Shown here: positions 45,571-54,811 of the stretch, piece after piece
How the letters are laid out: every line of letters begins with the position of its first letter
How positions within the stretch are numbered: position 1 is the first letter of the stretch
From: a bacterium
GTDB lineage: Bacteria > Planctomycetota > Planctomycetia > Pirellulales > Pirellulaceae
Direction of reading: 5' to 3'
Assembly (NCBI GenBank): GCA_024743355.1
Contig: JANSWS010000003.1
Coordinates: forward strand, 1-61,166
DNA length: 61,166 nt
Translations under genes and position numbers: made by a program
The notes under the pieces: generated by a model
The model's database searches: none
Seen by the model: the letters and a program-made list of their open reading frames with translations, nothing else
Told to the model about the DNA's origin: nothing

Positions 45571-45649
45571 AGCATTCTAACGTTTGACATAGTGCCGATC
45601 GCTCTGCGATCGGCGACTTGCGCTCCTACGTCATTCTTGAAAATGCTCT
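45569..45649. repeat. About 81-bp palindromic element with 8-bp inverted ends
   Basis: AGAGCATT at 45569-45576 is mirrored by AATGCTCT at 45642-45649. Between them a perfect 8-bp hairpin GCCGATCG / CGATCGGC (45594-45601, 45607-45614) has a five-base loop. It starts inside the stop codon region of the preceding gene. A MITE-like or REP-like nature is inferred; no second copy is in the window. Confidence 0.55.
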
Positions 45650-45704
45650 CATTGGCCCCATTTTTTTGGTTGCCCAAATCCGCATCAACCATCCGCGCCT
45701 GTTC

Positions 45705-47018
45705 ATGTTGTCAGCAGATCGATTGCGAAGTTGCCCCCTCGATCATCGCGATTGGATTTTATCCAAGTTGCGAATGTGCGCTTGTTCCATCTTTGGAGCG
45801 TTGATTATTGGAGGCGGACTGTTGCCGGCTCAAACGCTGCACACCCGTGACGGGATTCAGGTTGGACTTACTCTCCAAGACCTGAAGCAGAGCGGATGGG
45901 TGTTTGTAGACAGGGAAGGAAACAAGCGAGCCACAGAGCAAGTGCTGCGCTGGGGTGCTTACCGAGGCGTTGTCGATCAGCAAGCTATTTGGCTCAGCGA
46001 CGGTACTTGGCTGTGCGGTGAACTCGAATTGTCGGGCGACCGAGTCACACTGAACAGTACTTGGCTGGAGAGTGTCACACTGCCTCTCACGGCCGTCCGC
46101 GGCTTGGTGTTGCAACCTGGTGAGTCGCTGGAGAAATGGGATCAGATGCGGTCCATGATGGAAGGCGCCGCTGGAGGAGAGGATCAAGTCTGGTTGCGGG
46201 ACGGCAATCGGCTTTCTGGGGTGCTTCGCGTTCTTCCCGGTCAAGGCTCGGAGGGACCCAAGCTAACGATGGATTTATCCGGCCAGCAGTTGGATCTCTC
46301 GCAGGACCGCGTTCAGAGTGTGGTGTTCAGCCCGGCCTTGCTGGGACCGCTTGAGCCACATAGCGCCGTGGAGCGAATTGCATTGAGGGATGGTTGCTGG
46401 TTACTGGCGGCCAGCAAACAGGTGGAGAATGGCAAGGTCATCATTCGCACCGCGGGCGACTTGGAGCTGACAAGTTTGGATGCCCCCAACGATTTCGCGG
46501 TGGCGGTCACGTATGTGGCGAAGATTGACAAGGACGTCCGGGAGTTGGCTGCGCTGACGCCGGCCAGCTATCGACATGTACCCGATAATTTGCTGGAGTG
46601 GAAGCTTGGAAGAAATCGTGATGTCATCGATCGACCACTGTTGGTAAGTCAAGACGGAGTAGATCAAGGACTGGTTGAGAGCGGATTGGCCATGCACGCG
46701 GCTTCTCAAGTGGCCTACCGTTGGGATGGCACTCCGGCTCGCTTTCAGGCGGAGCTCGTCTTCGCGGAACCCGAGCCAGGGGGCCATCGGGAGCTCGGCA
46801 GTGTACTTTGCCGCGTGATGATTGCCCGAGAGGGCAAGCTGCAGACCGTCGCGGAGCAGTTGCTGCGTCGTGATGCGAAGGAACATCCTCAACGAGCTAT
46901 TGTCACGGCCGATATCAGCGGGGCGCAGCTGCTGGCTCTGGTGGTGGAGCCTGCGGACCAGGGCAGCTATGGAGACCATGTGCTGTGGCTGAATGCGGCC
47001 CTGGTTATCAATCCCTAG
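45705..47018 (+). CDS. Secreted protein with NPCBM-like C-terminal domain
   Basis: 437 residues from ATG 45705; ATG 45774 nearer the signal segment is also possible. A hydrophobic signal (MCACSIFGALIIGGGLLPAQ) follows a basic stretch. The middle is beta-rich and repeats an LSDGTWLCGELELSGDRVTL / LRDGNRLSGVLRVLPG pattern, so it may contain two similar units. The C-terminal 140 residues look like the NPCBM/NEW2 domain, a carbohydrate-binding fold (GLAMHAASQVAYRWDGTPARFQAELVF ... GSVLCRVMIARE ... LVVEPADQGSYGDHVLWLNAALV). Glycan binding is therefore plausible. The minus-strand carboxypeptidase-regulatory-like gene converges on it. Confidence 0.75.
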   Translation: MLSADRLRSCPLDHRDWILSKLRMCACSIFGALIIGGGLLPAQTLHTRDGIQVGLTLQDLKQSGWVFVDREGNKRATEQVLRWGAYRGVVDQQAIWLSDGTWLCGELELSGDRVTLNSTWLESVTLPLTAVRGLVLQPGESLEKWDQMRSMMEGAAGGEDQVWLRDGNRLSGVLRVLPGQGSEGPKLTMDLSGQQLDLSQDRVQSVVFSPALLGPLEPHSAVERIALRDGCWLLAASKQVENGKVIIRTAGDLELTSLDAPNDFAVAVTYVAKIDKDVRELAALTPASYRHVPDNLLEWKLGRNRDVIDRPLLVSQDGVDQGLVESGLAMHAASQVAYRWDGTPARFQAELVFAEPEPGGHRELGSVLCRVMIAREGKLQTVAEQLLRRDAKEHPQRAIVTADISGAQLLALVVEPADQGSYGDHVLWLNAALVINP

Positions 47019-47033
47019 CGCGCAAGCGCTGGA

Positions 47034-48740
47034 CTACTTGCCGAGCAGGTTTCTGATAGCCTTCTCCGCGGCTTGCAGAGCTTGCCCCGCTTCCTGCATG
47101 ATCTCTTGAGGTTTCTTATGTTCATGAGGTACTGCGGTCAGGGTCATGGACTTGGGTTCGTCGGATTCCAACGTAAATCTGGGATACTCATCCAAGCCGC
47201 CCTGCAGGCGGAAATCGTCGTGCATCAAAGCCAGAGACTCGCTGCGGTTAAGCGGGATGCCTCGCAGTACGACCAATCCGTTCTTAACGGGGCAATCGAG
47301 GTAGGGCAGTTCCGATCTGCCATCGCTCCAAAGTCCTGTTCTTTCGGCAGCAGGTTTCATCTGGTTGATAACGGCGTCGATCGATCGAAAGCGACTGCCT
47401 AACAAAGTGGAACCGCCTTTGTAGTATTTCTGATTTGGCCAGGTTGAAACATTGCCGTCCTGCAAGGCTTCTCCGTCTGGTCTGAGGATGGTCAGTTCAA
47501 GGGTTCCCGTCGGCTCCATCTCAACCGTTAGCTGCGTGCTGGGCTCGTTAACCGTGAACAGCTGTCCCATCACAAAGCTCCTGGCTTCCGGGACCGTTGT
47601 CTTGGAGACCCACCCATCGCAGGTAACGATGACCTGGATCTCGCCGGAGCGAGGTACGGATTCAAGCACAAAGTTGCCGTTTTCATCCACGCTTGTCCAA
47701 TCATGCCAAACCAGGGATGGCGAATGCTCTTGCCACGAATCACCCTCTGCTTTCGGTACGCTAGTGATCATTGCGTAACCGCCGCGAATGGGTCTGGGCA
47801 CGGCTTCGTCGAGTCGCCCTTCAATCCTGGCGCCGGGTGAGAGCTTAACGTTCCGAATGTGCAATGCCTGCGTGGGGCGCACCCGAAGAGGAAGAAGCCC
47901 GCTGAAGAGTGTGGGTCCATCAGTTTGTGGCTTGACCAACATGGTTTGCCAGGTACCGTCGTTGAGCGAGCTGGTGCGGAGGCCGCCTTCACCATCCTTG
48001 GCCCACATATCAGGCTGAAAAGGACCCGCCATGACGACTCCAAATTCTTCCACCGGTTGGTCATCCGCGTCCACGGCTGAAAGTTGCAGCTCGCAGCCTT
48101 TCTTCAAATCAACCGTGGTCTCCTCGGGTACGTTCTCCAGGTCCGGACCCAGATCAAAATGCACGACCTCTCGAACGTAGTCGGCGTGACGAATCTGAAA
48201 CGTCACCAAGGAAGTTGTCAGGGGATTGGGCAGAGAGAAGACTTTGGCCGGGTAGCGGATGGTAGCCACGCCCGTCTCATCGCTAAAATAGTCGCGCGGC
48301 GGCCCCAACTTTTCACGATTCCAATAACCGTGGCCAGTGTCCTCTTTCATACGCATGGCGTAGGGCATTACGGCCGCTCCCACCACCGGCTCGCCACCTT
48401 CACCGACCAGCTTGACCCGCAGTTCGGTTAGTGACTTGATATCAATGTTTTTCGGATCTTCAAGGTCGGAAGCGAACTCTGCTTCTTGCGCAGAACCGAT
48501 GCTGGAGGCGACGTACATTGCCACCAGCAGTATTGAAATCAGTGCTTTCGCAGCGGTGACGATCGCCCCAAAGCTAGGCTGCGGGCGATGCAGCGATTGC
48601 GGCTGCTGGTTGAATTGCGGGGGTGCGGTCAGCAACTTTCGCGGCTCAAATGATTCCAGCTGCTGTCTTTGCTGACGATTCCCGTAATGCCTGAGCTTGG
48701 AAAGCGAACGAAGCTTGCCGAGGAATCCACAACGCGACAT
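47034..48740 (-). CDS. Carboxypeptidase-regulatory-like exported protein with a LEPR-like N-terminus
   Basis: 568 residues from ATG 48740; the frame is open to 48971 without need. Residues 31-38 (FEPRKLLT) lie before a hydrophobic helix at about 58-83 and resemble the planctomycete LEPR motif (LEPRRLL pattern) of secreted proteins. The mature part holds beta domains that look like carboxypeptidase regulatory-like or CnaB folds (ELRVKLVGEGGEPVVGAAVMPYAM, GCELQLSAVDADDQPVEEFG, LELTILRPDGEALQDG), with helices at the end. No catalytic residues were recognised. It ends the minus-strand run that starts at the right edge. The start of the next gene upstream (50236) is on the same strand. Confidence 0.72.
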   Translation of the reverse strand: MSRCGFLGKLRSLSKLRHYGNRQQRQQLESFEPRKLLTAPPQFNQQPQSLHRPQPSFGAIVTAAKALISILLVAMYVASSIGSAQEAEFASDLEDPKNIDIKSLTELRVKLVGEGGEPVVGAAVMPYAMRMKEDTGHGYWNREKLGPPRDYFSDETGVATIRYPAKVFSLPNPLTTSLVTFQIRHADYVREVVHFDLGPDLENVPEETTVDLKKGCELQLSAVDADDQPVEEFGVVMAGPFQPDMWAKDGEGGLRTSSLNDGTWQTMLVKPQTDGPTLFSGLLPLRVRPTQALHIRNVKLSPGARIEGRLDEAVPRPIRGGYAMITSVPKAEGDSWQEHSPSLVWHDWTSVDENGNFVLESVPRSGEIQVIVTCDGWVSKTTVPEARSFVMGQLFTVNEPSTQLTVEMEPTGTLELTILRPDGEALQDGNVSTWPNQKYYKGGSTLLGSRFRSIDAVINQMKPAAERTGLWSDGRSELPYLDCPVKNGLVVLRGIPLNRSESLALMHDDFRLQGGLDEYPRFTLESDEPKSMTLTAVPHEHKKPQEIMQEAGQALQAAEKAIRNLLGK

Positions 48741-48994
48741 GATGGTGGTCCAGCTAAGGTCGTCTAGTTGGATCAAAGAAAAAGGCGGAAGAGAACGCGA
48801 CGAGGGCGTTGATCCAACTCTAGCAGAGTAAAAACCGGCTGTAAACATATCGAAGGCCGCCGCTAGCCGGCCGCGTCGTGGAATACCTGCTGATTCAATT
48901 TCAGTCAGATGTTCGTTCCACAAAGCCATTTCATTTTGAGTGCGAGCTGCGCGAAGCGCGGCGTAGAACAACGTTGTACCGAGATAGGTTGGTA

Positions 48995-50236
48995 TCAGCT
49001 GCCCTGGTCGCGAATGAGGAACAAGTGCCGATCGCCGCGAATGACCAAATCGCCATTGGATGCGGCAAGCGAGGCTACTACTCCTTCACCGATATCGTTC
49101 TCCGATAATACTGTCCAGTGCTCGTCATTGTTAACTACCGTGGTTCGTCCAGTAATATCGGTAACGTAAATGTGCCTGTCGTTGGCGATCATGGACGACC
49201 GGACTTCCGCAACGGCTCGTTTCTCCTTCAAGAGGTCACCGCTTGCGGCTTCATAACAACGGTAAACACCTTCATCCGACAGGATGTGAAGCTTACCAGC
49301 GGAAAGCAGCGGCGAAGTTATGTAGGGAATTCCCTTGGTGGCCTGCCAGACGATTCTGGATGTCGGGTGTTCGGTCTGATTCGCTGAGTTCAGGTCGATA
49401 GCAAAGAACTTTTGATCTCTTCCACCACAAACAAAGGCAATATTGCTCTTCGAACAGGCAACTACTGAAGAAACGGTCTTTGAACCGGGACCATCGATTT
49501 CCCAAATTGGTTCACCCGTCTGGCGATGATACGCGACGGTCTGATCGGCACCGGAAAGCAGCAAAGCCGGTTGATTCTCGACAGTGCACAAGCAAGGTGT
49601 TGAATACGAGCGGATCCGATTGCCGCGAGGTACTTTCCAGACAATCTGCCCGCTGCGTTTGTCCAGGGCTGCTACAAAGGCGTCGGACCCATCCTGCAGT
49701 CCGCTGAGGAATAAAAGGTTCACATCCAGGATCAGGCTGGAGCAGAAGCCGTGTGACGCCTGGAAGCTTCCAACACGACGGCTCCATACTTTCTTACCGT
49801 CAAAGTCCAAAGCCGTCACTTCCAAACCGTCATGGACCATGAATACCACAAAAATGCTTTGTCCATCCGTCACCGGCGTCGCCGCGGCAGGATTATTGTC
49901 GCGATGCATTTCTTCAATGGGTGAAATCGCGATCTTGCGATCCCATAAAATCCGACCGGTTTCACGATCGATGCGGAGCAGATGCCGAGATAGCTTTTCA
50001 GGAACGCAGGTCGTGACGAAGATCGCATCGTCCCACACAATCGGCGACGAATGACCGATGCCCGGCAGGCTGATCTTCCAGTGGACATTTTCGGTGGGGC
50101 CCCAGCGGATGGGTAACTCTTGCTCCTTACACAATCCATCGTGAGAAGGGCCTCGCCAGCCGGGCCACTGATCCCCGCGAGCGTTAGAAAAGAGCGTCAC
50201 AAGGATGGACAACGCCACTAAAGATTTCATTGACAT
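48995..50236 (-). CDS. Exported PQQ-like beta-propeller protein (BamB-like fold)
   Basis: 413 residues from ATG 50236, with GGGAAATCTCC just before it (50314 is less likely). A signal peptide (KSLVALSILVTLFSNARG) precedes repeated blades of the PQQ_2/BamB type: WPGWRGPSHDGLCKEQ, the family opening in planctomycetes, then VTALDFDGKKVWSRR, VAALDKRSGQIVWKVPRG and VYRCYEAASGDLLKE. These match beta-propeller proteins near BamB, but the gene is not in an outer-membrane assembly context, and many planctomycetes encode dozens. No PQQ ligand set or enzyme activity is evident. It follows the cytochrome-WD40 gene in the same direction. Confidence 0.87.
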   Translation of the reverse strand: MSMKSLVALSILVTLFSNARGDQWPGWRGPSHDGLCKEQELPIRWGPTENVHWKISLPGIGHSSPIVWDDAIFVTTCVPEKLSRHLLRIDRETGRILWDRKIAISPIEEMHRDNNPAAATPVTDGQSIFVVFMVHDGLEVTALDFDGKKVWSRRVGSFQASHGFCSSLILDVNLLFLSGLQDGSDAFVAALDKRSGQIVWKVPRGNRIRSYSTPCLCTVENQPALLLSGADQTVAYHRQTGEPIWEIDGPGSKTVSSVVACSKSNIAFVCGGRDQKFFAIDLNSANQTEHPTSRIVWQATKGIPYITSPLLSAGKLHILSDEGVYRCYEAASGDLLKEKRAVAEVRSSMIANDRHIYVTDITGRTTVVNNDEHWTVLSENDIGEGVVASLAASNGDLVIRGDRHLFLIRDQGS

Positions 50237-50331
50237 GGAGATTTCCCTGCGGCAAAGCGAACGCGAAACAAAATCGAGAGACAATCCATGGAAATTGAAG
50301 TCAGCACCACTCAAGCCTGCGTAGCGACGGG

Positions 50332-52173
50332 CTACTTGAGGCCTGTTTCTCCGATGCCTGCCTGCTGTAGCTGCTGGTTACCGACTCGCATACGCTCCAG
50401 CAATTCCGTTTGATCAGCAATGCTCTTTGCCAATTCCGCTTGTGTTTGACTCGTCTTCTGCAGCAGATCGACTAGCTGGTTGCTGATCGTCGCTAATGCA
50501 ATGAGCGTCTCATTGGACTGTTGAATCGATTTTTCGAGTACCTGCAAATGACTTTGGTAGAGTTCCGTATCCGTCGGCAAGTTGATAGCGGTTTGAGAGC
50601 TTGGCGCGGCCGCAGGCTTCAAAGGCGGTTCGGGGGCGATCGATGACTCTAAGTTGTTCGTCTCTTGCGATCGGGCCAATCGCATTTCGTTTTTTTGTTG
50701 GATCGCAAACTCTTCCTTTGCCACTTCCAGACGCGCGAACAACTCTTGCAAAGAACTTGGATCCTGTGGCAAACTCGCTGTGGCAGCAAGACTGAAATCC
50801 TGAGTTCGCAGAATCGAGATTTTTCCAGACGCGTCACCAACCAACAGATGGGCTCCATCGTGGGTCAGCGAGAGCGCTTCGCCCTGATCTTGCAATTCGT
50901 GCACCTGGGCCAGGACCTCTGGCTGGTTCCAAAGGCTAACGCCGCCTTTGCGCCCGGTAGCGGCAATGAAACCTGCTCCCCGAACGATGGAGAGAATGGG
51001 ACCGACCTGTGCATCCCAACTGCTGGTCAGTTGGCCGTGATGCAGGTTCCAGGTTCGGATCTTGGCATCTTCTCCAGCCGAGATGAGGGTCTCGGAATCG
51101 CTATCCCAAGCCAGTGCATGGACTGGGCCCTCGTGATCTTTGAGAGCGTGGAAAACATTGGCTGCCTTGGGTTCCCAAACGAAGATGCCTCCGAAACGGT
51201 CACTGCTGGCCAGCAATAATCCGTCCGGGCTGAAACGCACAGACAGCACCCAGTCGGTATGCTTCTTAAGGGAATGCAAGATCTCCCCCCGAGGAACGTT
51301 GTAGAGTCGTACCGTTTTGGATGGCCCGCCCACGGCGAGTGTCTGCCCATCCGGTGATAGATCCATCGACAGGATGGAGTCTGTCTCATCTCCAACTTGC
51401 CAGATTTGTCTGCCCGTAGCGACGTCAAAGGCATACACGGAACCCGAAAGTGCAGGAGTTCCAGCGGCGACTAGCAGCAGTTCACCACTACTGGAGAACT
51501 TTAGTGCTGTCACATCCAAGCCCGGTATGTCCAGAGCACCCAGCAATTCCCCGCGGCTGGGCGCAAACAACACAACTTGTTGCAGGCCAGCCAGGGCGGC
51601 AAGATCCTGGCTAGGATGCGAGGCTAGGGTGGTCACAGCCGTCGCTCTGGGAACCGCGCGAACCGCAGACAATGAGCTACCTGCGGAGCTTGACTCAGCG
51701 GAGTTCATCACCACCGATTCGGAGGAAGGATCGGGATCCCTGCCGACCTGTTGGCGATCCATCTCATTGGCCGGATTTGTCGCCTTCACGCTACCTGATT
51801 TTTCGGCCAGACCGCCTTCGATCCAGCGACGGATCAGATCCTGCTCCCGAGCCGGAATCGGCGGGCTGTTGGGCGGCATGGTGGGATCTTCCAGGTGTGC
51901 GACGGTGGTATACAGCAGACTAGCGTTTGGGTCGCCAGGCACCACCACATCGCCCGAACCAGATCCAGCCCTGATAGCGTTCAAGTCCTTTAAATCCAAG
52001 TCGCCGCGAAGCTCATCGGGATTGTGACAAGTAACACAGCGTTTTCGGAGTATTTGTTTTACCTGGTCGTATCCGATGACTTCCGTCTCTTCGGCGTGAG
52101 CCATACCGCAAGAGTAAAAGCACGCGCTCAGCAGAAAACCGAGGATCGACAAAGCTTGAAATGAGTAAGACAT
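50332..52173 (-). CDS. Cytochrome C-WD40 fusion protein with C-terminal coiled coil
   Basis: 613 residues. A signal peptide (to about residue 27) is followed by a planctomycete cytochrome C domain with CVTCH (C46, C49, H50) and its PPNSPPIPAREQDLIRRWIEGG motif. After a low-complexity linker comes a WD40 propeller, with blades such as QTLAVGGPSKTVRLYNVPRG, LLLASSDRFGGIFVWEPKAA and ETLISAGEDAKIRTWNLHHG. The last 130 residues are helical with heptads (LEKSIQQSNETLIALATISNQLVDLLQKTSQTQ region), probably an oligomerising coiled coil. Covalent heme is predicted. It follows the DUF1549 gene by 172 bases that hold a MITE-like repeat. Confidence 0.88.
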   Translation of the reverse strand: MSYSFQALSILGFLLSACFYSCGMAHAEETEVIGYDQVKQILRKRCVTCHNPDELRGDLDLKDLNAIRAGSGSGDVVVPGDPNASLLYTTVAHLEDPTMPPNSPPIPAREQDLIRRWIEGGLAEKSGSVKATNPANEMDRQQVGRDPDPSSESVVMNSAESSSAGSSLSAVRAVPRATAVTTLASHPSQDLAALAGLQQVVLFAPSRGELLGALDIPGLDVTALKFSSSGELLLVAAGTPALSGSVYAFDVATGRQIWQVGDETDSILSMDLSPDGQTLAVGGPSKTVRLYNVPRGEILHSLKKHTDWVLSVRFSPDGLLLASSDRFGGIFVWEPKAANVFHALKDHEGPVHALAWDSDSETLISAGEDAKIRTWNLHHGQLTSSWDAQVGPILSIVRGAGFIAATGRKGGVSLWNQPEVLAQVHELQDQGEALSLTHDGAHLLVGDASGKISILRTQDFSLAATASLPQDPSSLQELFARLEVAKEEFAIQQKNEMRLARSQETNNLESSIAPEPPLKPAAAPSSQTAINLPTDTELYQSHLQVLEKSIQQSNETLIALATISNQLVDLLQKTSQTQAELAKSIADQTELLERMRVGNQQLQQAGIGETGLK

Positions 52174-52201
52174 TCTTCAGACCAAGTCTTCTTCGGCGAG
52201 G

Positions 52202-52338
52202 GGCAGATGAAAATTGACCATTCGTAGCCACCGTCGCCAGACGGCGGACGACGTCGACCAAGCTCTGGCGAGCGTGCCTGCGGGTAACTCGACCACCACG
52301 CTCTGGCGAGCGTGGCTACGGGTAAGAATTCATCTGCC
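52202..52338. repeat. MITE-like element with 10-bp inverted ends and tandem hairpin units
   Basis: GGCAGATGAA (52202-52211) is mirrored by TTCATCTGCC (52329-52338). Inside are two similar units, GACCAAGCTCTGGCGAGCG and GACCACCACGCTCTGGCGAG, each ending in a GGGTAA run. The second holds a perfect CCACGCTC / GAGCGTGG hairpin. It lies between the cytochrome-WD40 and DUF1549 genes and contains no gene. It is not a CRISPR array because units are too few and imperfect. Confidence 0.65.
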
Positions 52339-52345
52339 ATTCGCC

Positions 52346-54811
52346 TTAGTGGTTAAAAATAAATTCGTTCGAGTTCAATACTGCCCAGAACAAGTCAATT
52401 AGTTCTTGTTCCGGATCCGCGGCGGATGTCAAACGGCTCGCGATCGCCGAGGCTTCTGCCGCAGTCAGCGATCGAGTCAAGCACGTCAAGTAAATGGACT
52501 CAGCAACTTCTAGAGGTGTCTGTCCCCGCGATAGCCAAAAGCCGATGCGGTTGCCTTCTTCAATCTTTCCACTTGTGTTCTCACCGTTGAGCAGGTGCAA
52601 GGCTTGTGAAAGAGTCGGAGAAGTGCTGACCTCGCAACTGCAGGGAGTTTCGCGTGAAGCGCGTCCGAACGTTTCCAAGAAATAATTGTTCGAGTCGCCG
52701 CCCGGAACTTGAATGGCTCGTCCACCCAAGGGAAGCCCTGCCAGGTCATCCGAAGTTCCCGTGACTTGATTGATGCAATCCAACAGCACTTCAGCTCGCA
52801 ATCGGCGGATACGTGCGTGGCTAAAATTGCGATCATCCCAGACATTCCAATCGCTTGCCTGCGTGTCGAGCTGATAGGTCTTCGACGAGCAAATGTCCAG
52901 GGCCAGCTTCTTAACGTCGAAGTCGTATTCCACCAACTTGGCCCCGAGCGCATCCAAAAGCTGAGGGTTGGATGGTGGATTGCTAACTCGCACATCGTCG
53001 ACAGGATCTACAATTCCCATTCCCAGGAAATGGGCCCACAGAACGTTGGCGATATTGTTGGCGAATGCCTTATTGTCGGGAGATGTAATCCAGAGAGCTA
53101 AGTCCTTTCTCAGGTCTGTGCCGGGGGCGCTATCGACAAACTCGCCTCCCAAGAACTTGGGACGTACCTCACGGCCCTCGACGGGGTGCTGCAAATTGCC
53201 TTCGCCCAAGTTGTAGACGGTAATCTCGCGCGGGTCGCGAGCCTGCTTGTAACCGACCTGGCTCACAAAACTTGCAAAGCCGTAGTAATCATCCATCGTC
53301 CAGCGGTCGAATGGATGGTTGTGACACTGCGCGCATTGGATGCGAGTACCAAGGAATGCCTGCGCGATATTCTCCGCCAAGAGCTGGGGTGTCGTTTCGG
53401 TTTGGTAGTAGGCAGTGGCTGGGTTCTCAAAGGTGCTGCCGCTGGCCGGGATCAATTGCCGTAACAGTTGGTCGACTGTCACGCCAGCATGTACCTGTTC
53501 TCGTAGCCAGTCGTCGTAAAGCTGCAGACCCTTGCTGCTAAGGCCATTCGCGCTGCGAATCTGCAGTAGCTCTGCCAGCTGCATCGTCCACATATCCAGA
53601 AACGCGTCTTGCTCGATCAGATGCCGGATCAGATCTTGTCTCTTACTGGCAGTCTTGTCCTCCAGAAACGCTTGTCGTTGTTGCGGGGTCGGAAGCAAAC
53701 CGGTTGTGTCGAGGTATACACGGCGAAGGAAAGTCTCGTCGTCGCATGGTTGTGATGGCAGCACATGCAAATCGCGCCAGCGGGCAGCCGTTAGCTCATC
53801 GATGTAGTTGTTGGGTTCAAAATCAGTTTCGGGAAACTCGTTGCCGGAACGAACGACAACCGAAGTACCCGCGGTGAACTGATCGAATCGCGCCATCACA
53901 AACCCGCTGCCCGGGCCGGTGGCTGCTACCTGACCGGCTGAGGTGACAGTGGCAACAGCGTCATTATTGCTGAGGTAAACTGCCAATTCGGAAACATCGC
54001 GTTTGGAGCCATCATCGTAACTTGCCAGAACGACAAGAGACTGCTTGAGCCCAGGACGGGACATGACCGCTCTGCTGGGATAGACTTCAATGCCGACCGG
54101 CACTGGCACGTCGTCCGGATCTGGTCGGGCGCCATCCGCGATCCAGCTGACCAGCGTCCGGTATTCTGGAGAGCCCACATCAATGCATGTCCCTCCCGTA
54201 TGTGGGACCTCGCCGATCGCTTTGTTGATCAGCAGGCAGGCATCTGGATTGGACACATTGATGCGTCGGCCACTCAATTCGCGGGTCAAGCGATAGAAGT
54301 CGCCTTCAGGATCAAATCCGTAAAGACTCAATCGAAAGCCATCCTTGCCAGAAGCTGCCCCGTGGCATTTCCCCGCATTGCAACCGGCCGTTGTCAAGAC
54401 GGGCAGCACGTCGTTGCGGAAACGCAGAGACCGCGGTGATAGGTCACTGCTGACCTTCGCCACGGCGGTCGATTCGAGATTACGCCACGTCGCATGGATT
54501 TCGGAAGTGCCAGCTTGGGCGGCCTCGATCTTAGCATCAGCTGAGAGGATGACGCGGGTCTCATCGGCAACGGATAATTTTGCCTGCTCGGTAACATCCA
54601 GCGTGCTTCCGTCGGACATTTCGACCATCACCATCAATCGCTGCTTGTCTCCCAGGTAGCGAAAATCGACTTCGCTTGGAATGAGCCGCAACGAAACGGC
54701 CTCCGAGGTCGGAGATTCCGCTCGGATGGCCACAGACAGCATTGCGGTAGCCAGTGCAGCCCACGGAAGAACGGGCTGTCGAGTGAAAAAGGGCTGGAAC
54801 AAGCGGATCAT
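52346..54811 (-). CDS. DUF1549/DUF1553 protein with Ig-like domains and C-x4-CH heme-like motif
   Basis: 821 residues with a signal or anchor near residues 13-30. Two bacterial Ig (Big-2-like) domains flank the first conserved block (SLRLIPSEVDFRYLGDKQRL and EVYPSRAVMSRPGLKQSLV). The motif CNAGKCH (C144, C149, H150) has four residues between the cysteines, which from memory is usual for this subgroup (CNSGACHG type). The DUF1549 region holds LDTTGLLPTP and CAQCHNHPFDRW (C493, C496, H497). DUF1553 follows, with NVLWAHFLGMG and RLRAEVLLDCINQVTG. Heme binding is inferred. Its ATG overlaps the upstream stop (ATGA), so it is coupled to the PPC-domain gene. Confidence 0.92.
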   Translation of the reverse strand: MIRLFQPFFTRQPVLPWAALATAMLSVAIRAESPTSEAVSLRLIPSEVDFRYLGDKQRLMVMVEMSDGSTLDVTEQAKLSVADETRVILSADAKIEAAQAGTSEIHATWRNLESTAVAKVSSDLSPRSLRFRNDVLPVLTTAGCNAGKCHGAASGKDGFRLSLYGFDPEGDFYRLTRELSGRRINVSNPDACLLINKAIGEVPHTGGTCIDVGSPEYRTLVSWIADGARPDPDDVPVPVGIEVYPSRAVMSRPGLKQSLVVLASYDDGSKRDVSELAVYLSNNDAVATVTSAGQVAATGPGSGFVMARFDQFTAGTSVVVRSGNEFPETDFEPNNYIDELTAARWRDLHVLPSQPCDDETFLRRVYLDTTGLLPTPQQRQAFLEDKTASKRQDLIRHLIEQDAFLDMWTMQLAELLQIRSANGLSSKGLQLYDDWLREQVHAGVTVDQLLRQLIPASGSTFENPATAYYQTETTPQLLAENIAQAFLGTRIQCAQCHNHPFDRWTMDDYYGFASFVSQVGYKQARDPREITVYNLGEGNLQHPVEGREVRPKFLGGEFVDSAPGTDLRKDLALWITSPDNKAFANNIANVLWAHFLGMGIVDPVDDVRVSNPPSNPQLLDALGAKLVEYDFDVKKLALDICSSKTYQLDTQASDWNVWDDRNFSHARIRRLRAEVLLDCINQVTGTSDDLAGLPLGGRAIQVPGGDSNNYFLETFGRASRETPCSCEVSTSPTLSQALHLLNGENTSGKIEEGNRIGFWLSRGQTPLEVAESIYLTCLTRSLTAAEASAIASRLTSAADPEQELIDLFWAVLNSNEFIFNH

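Noticed and set aside
52256-52326. Two direct repeats resembling a short CRISPR array
   Set aside because: Only two and a half imperfect units without spacers or cas genes; better explained as part of a palindromic element.
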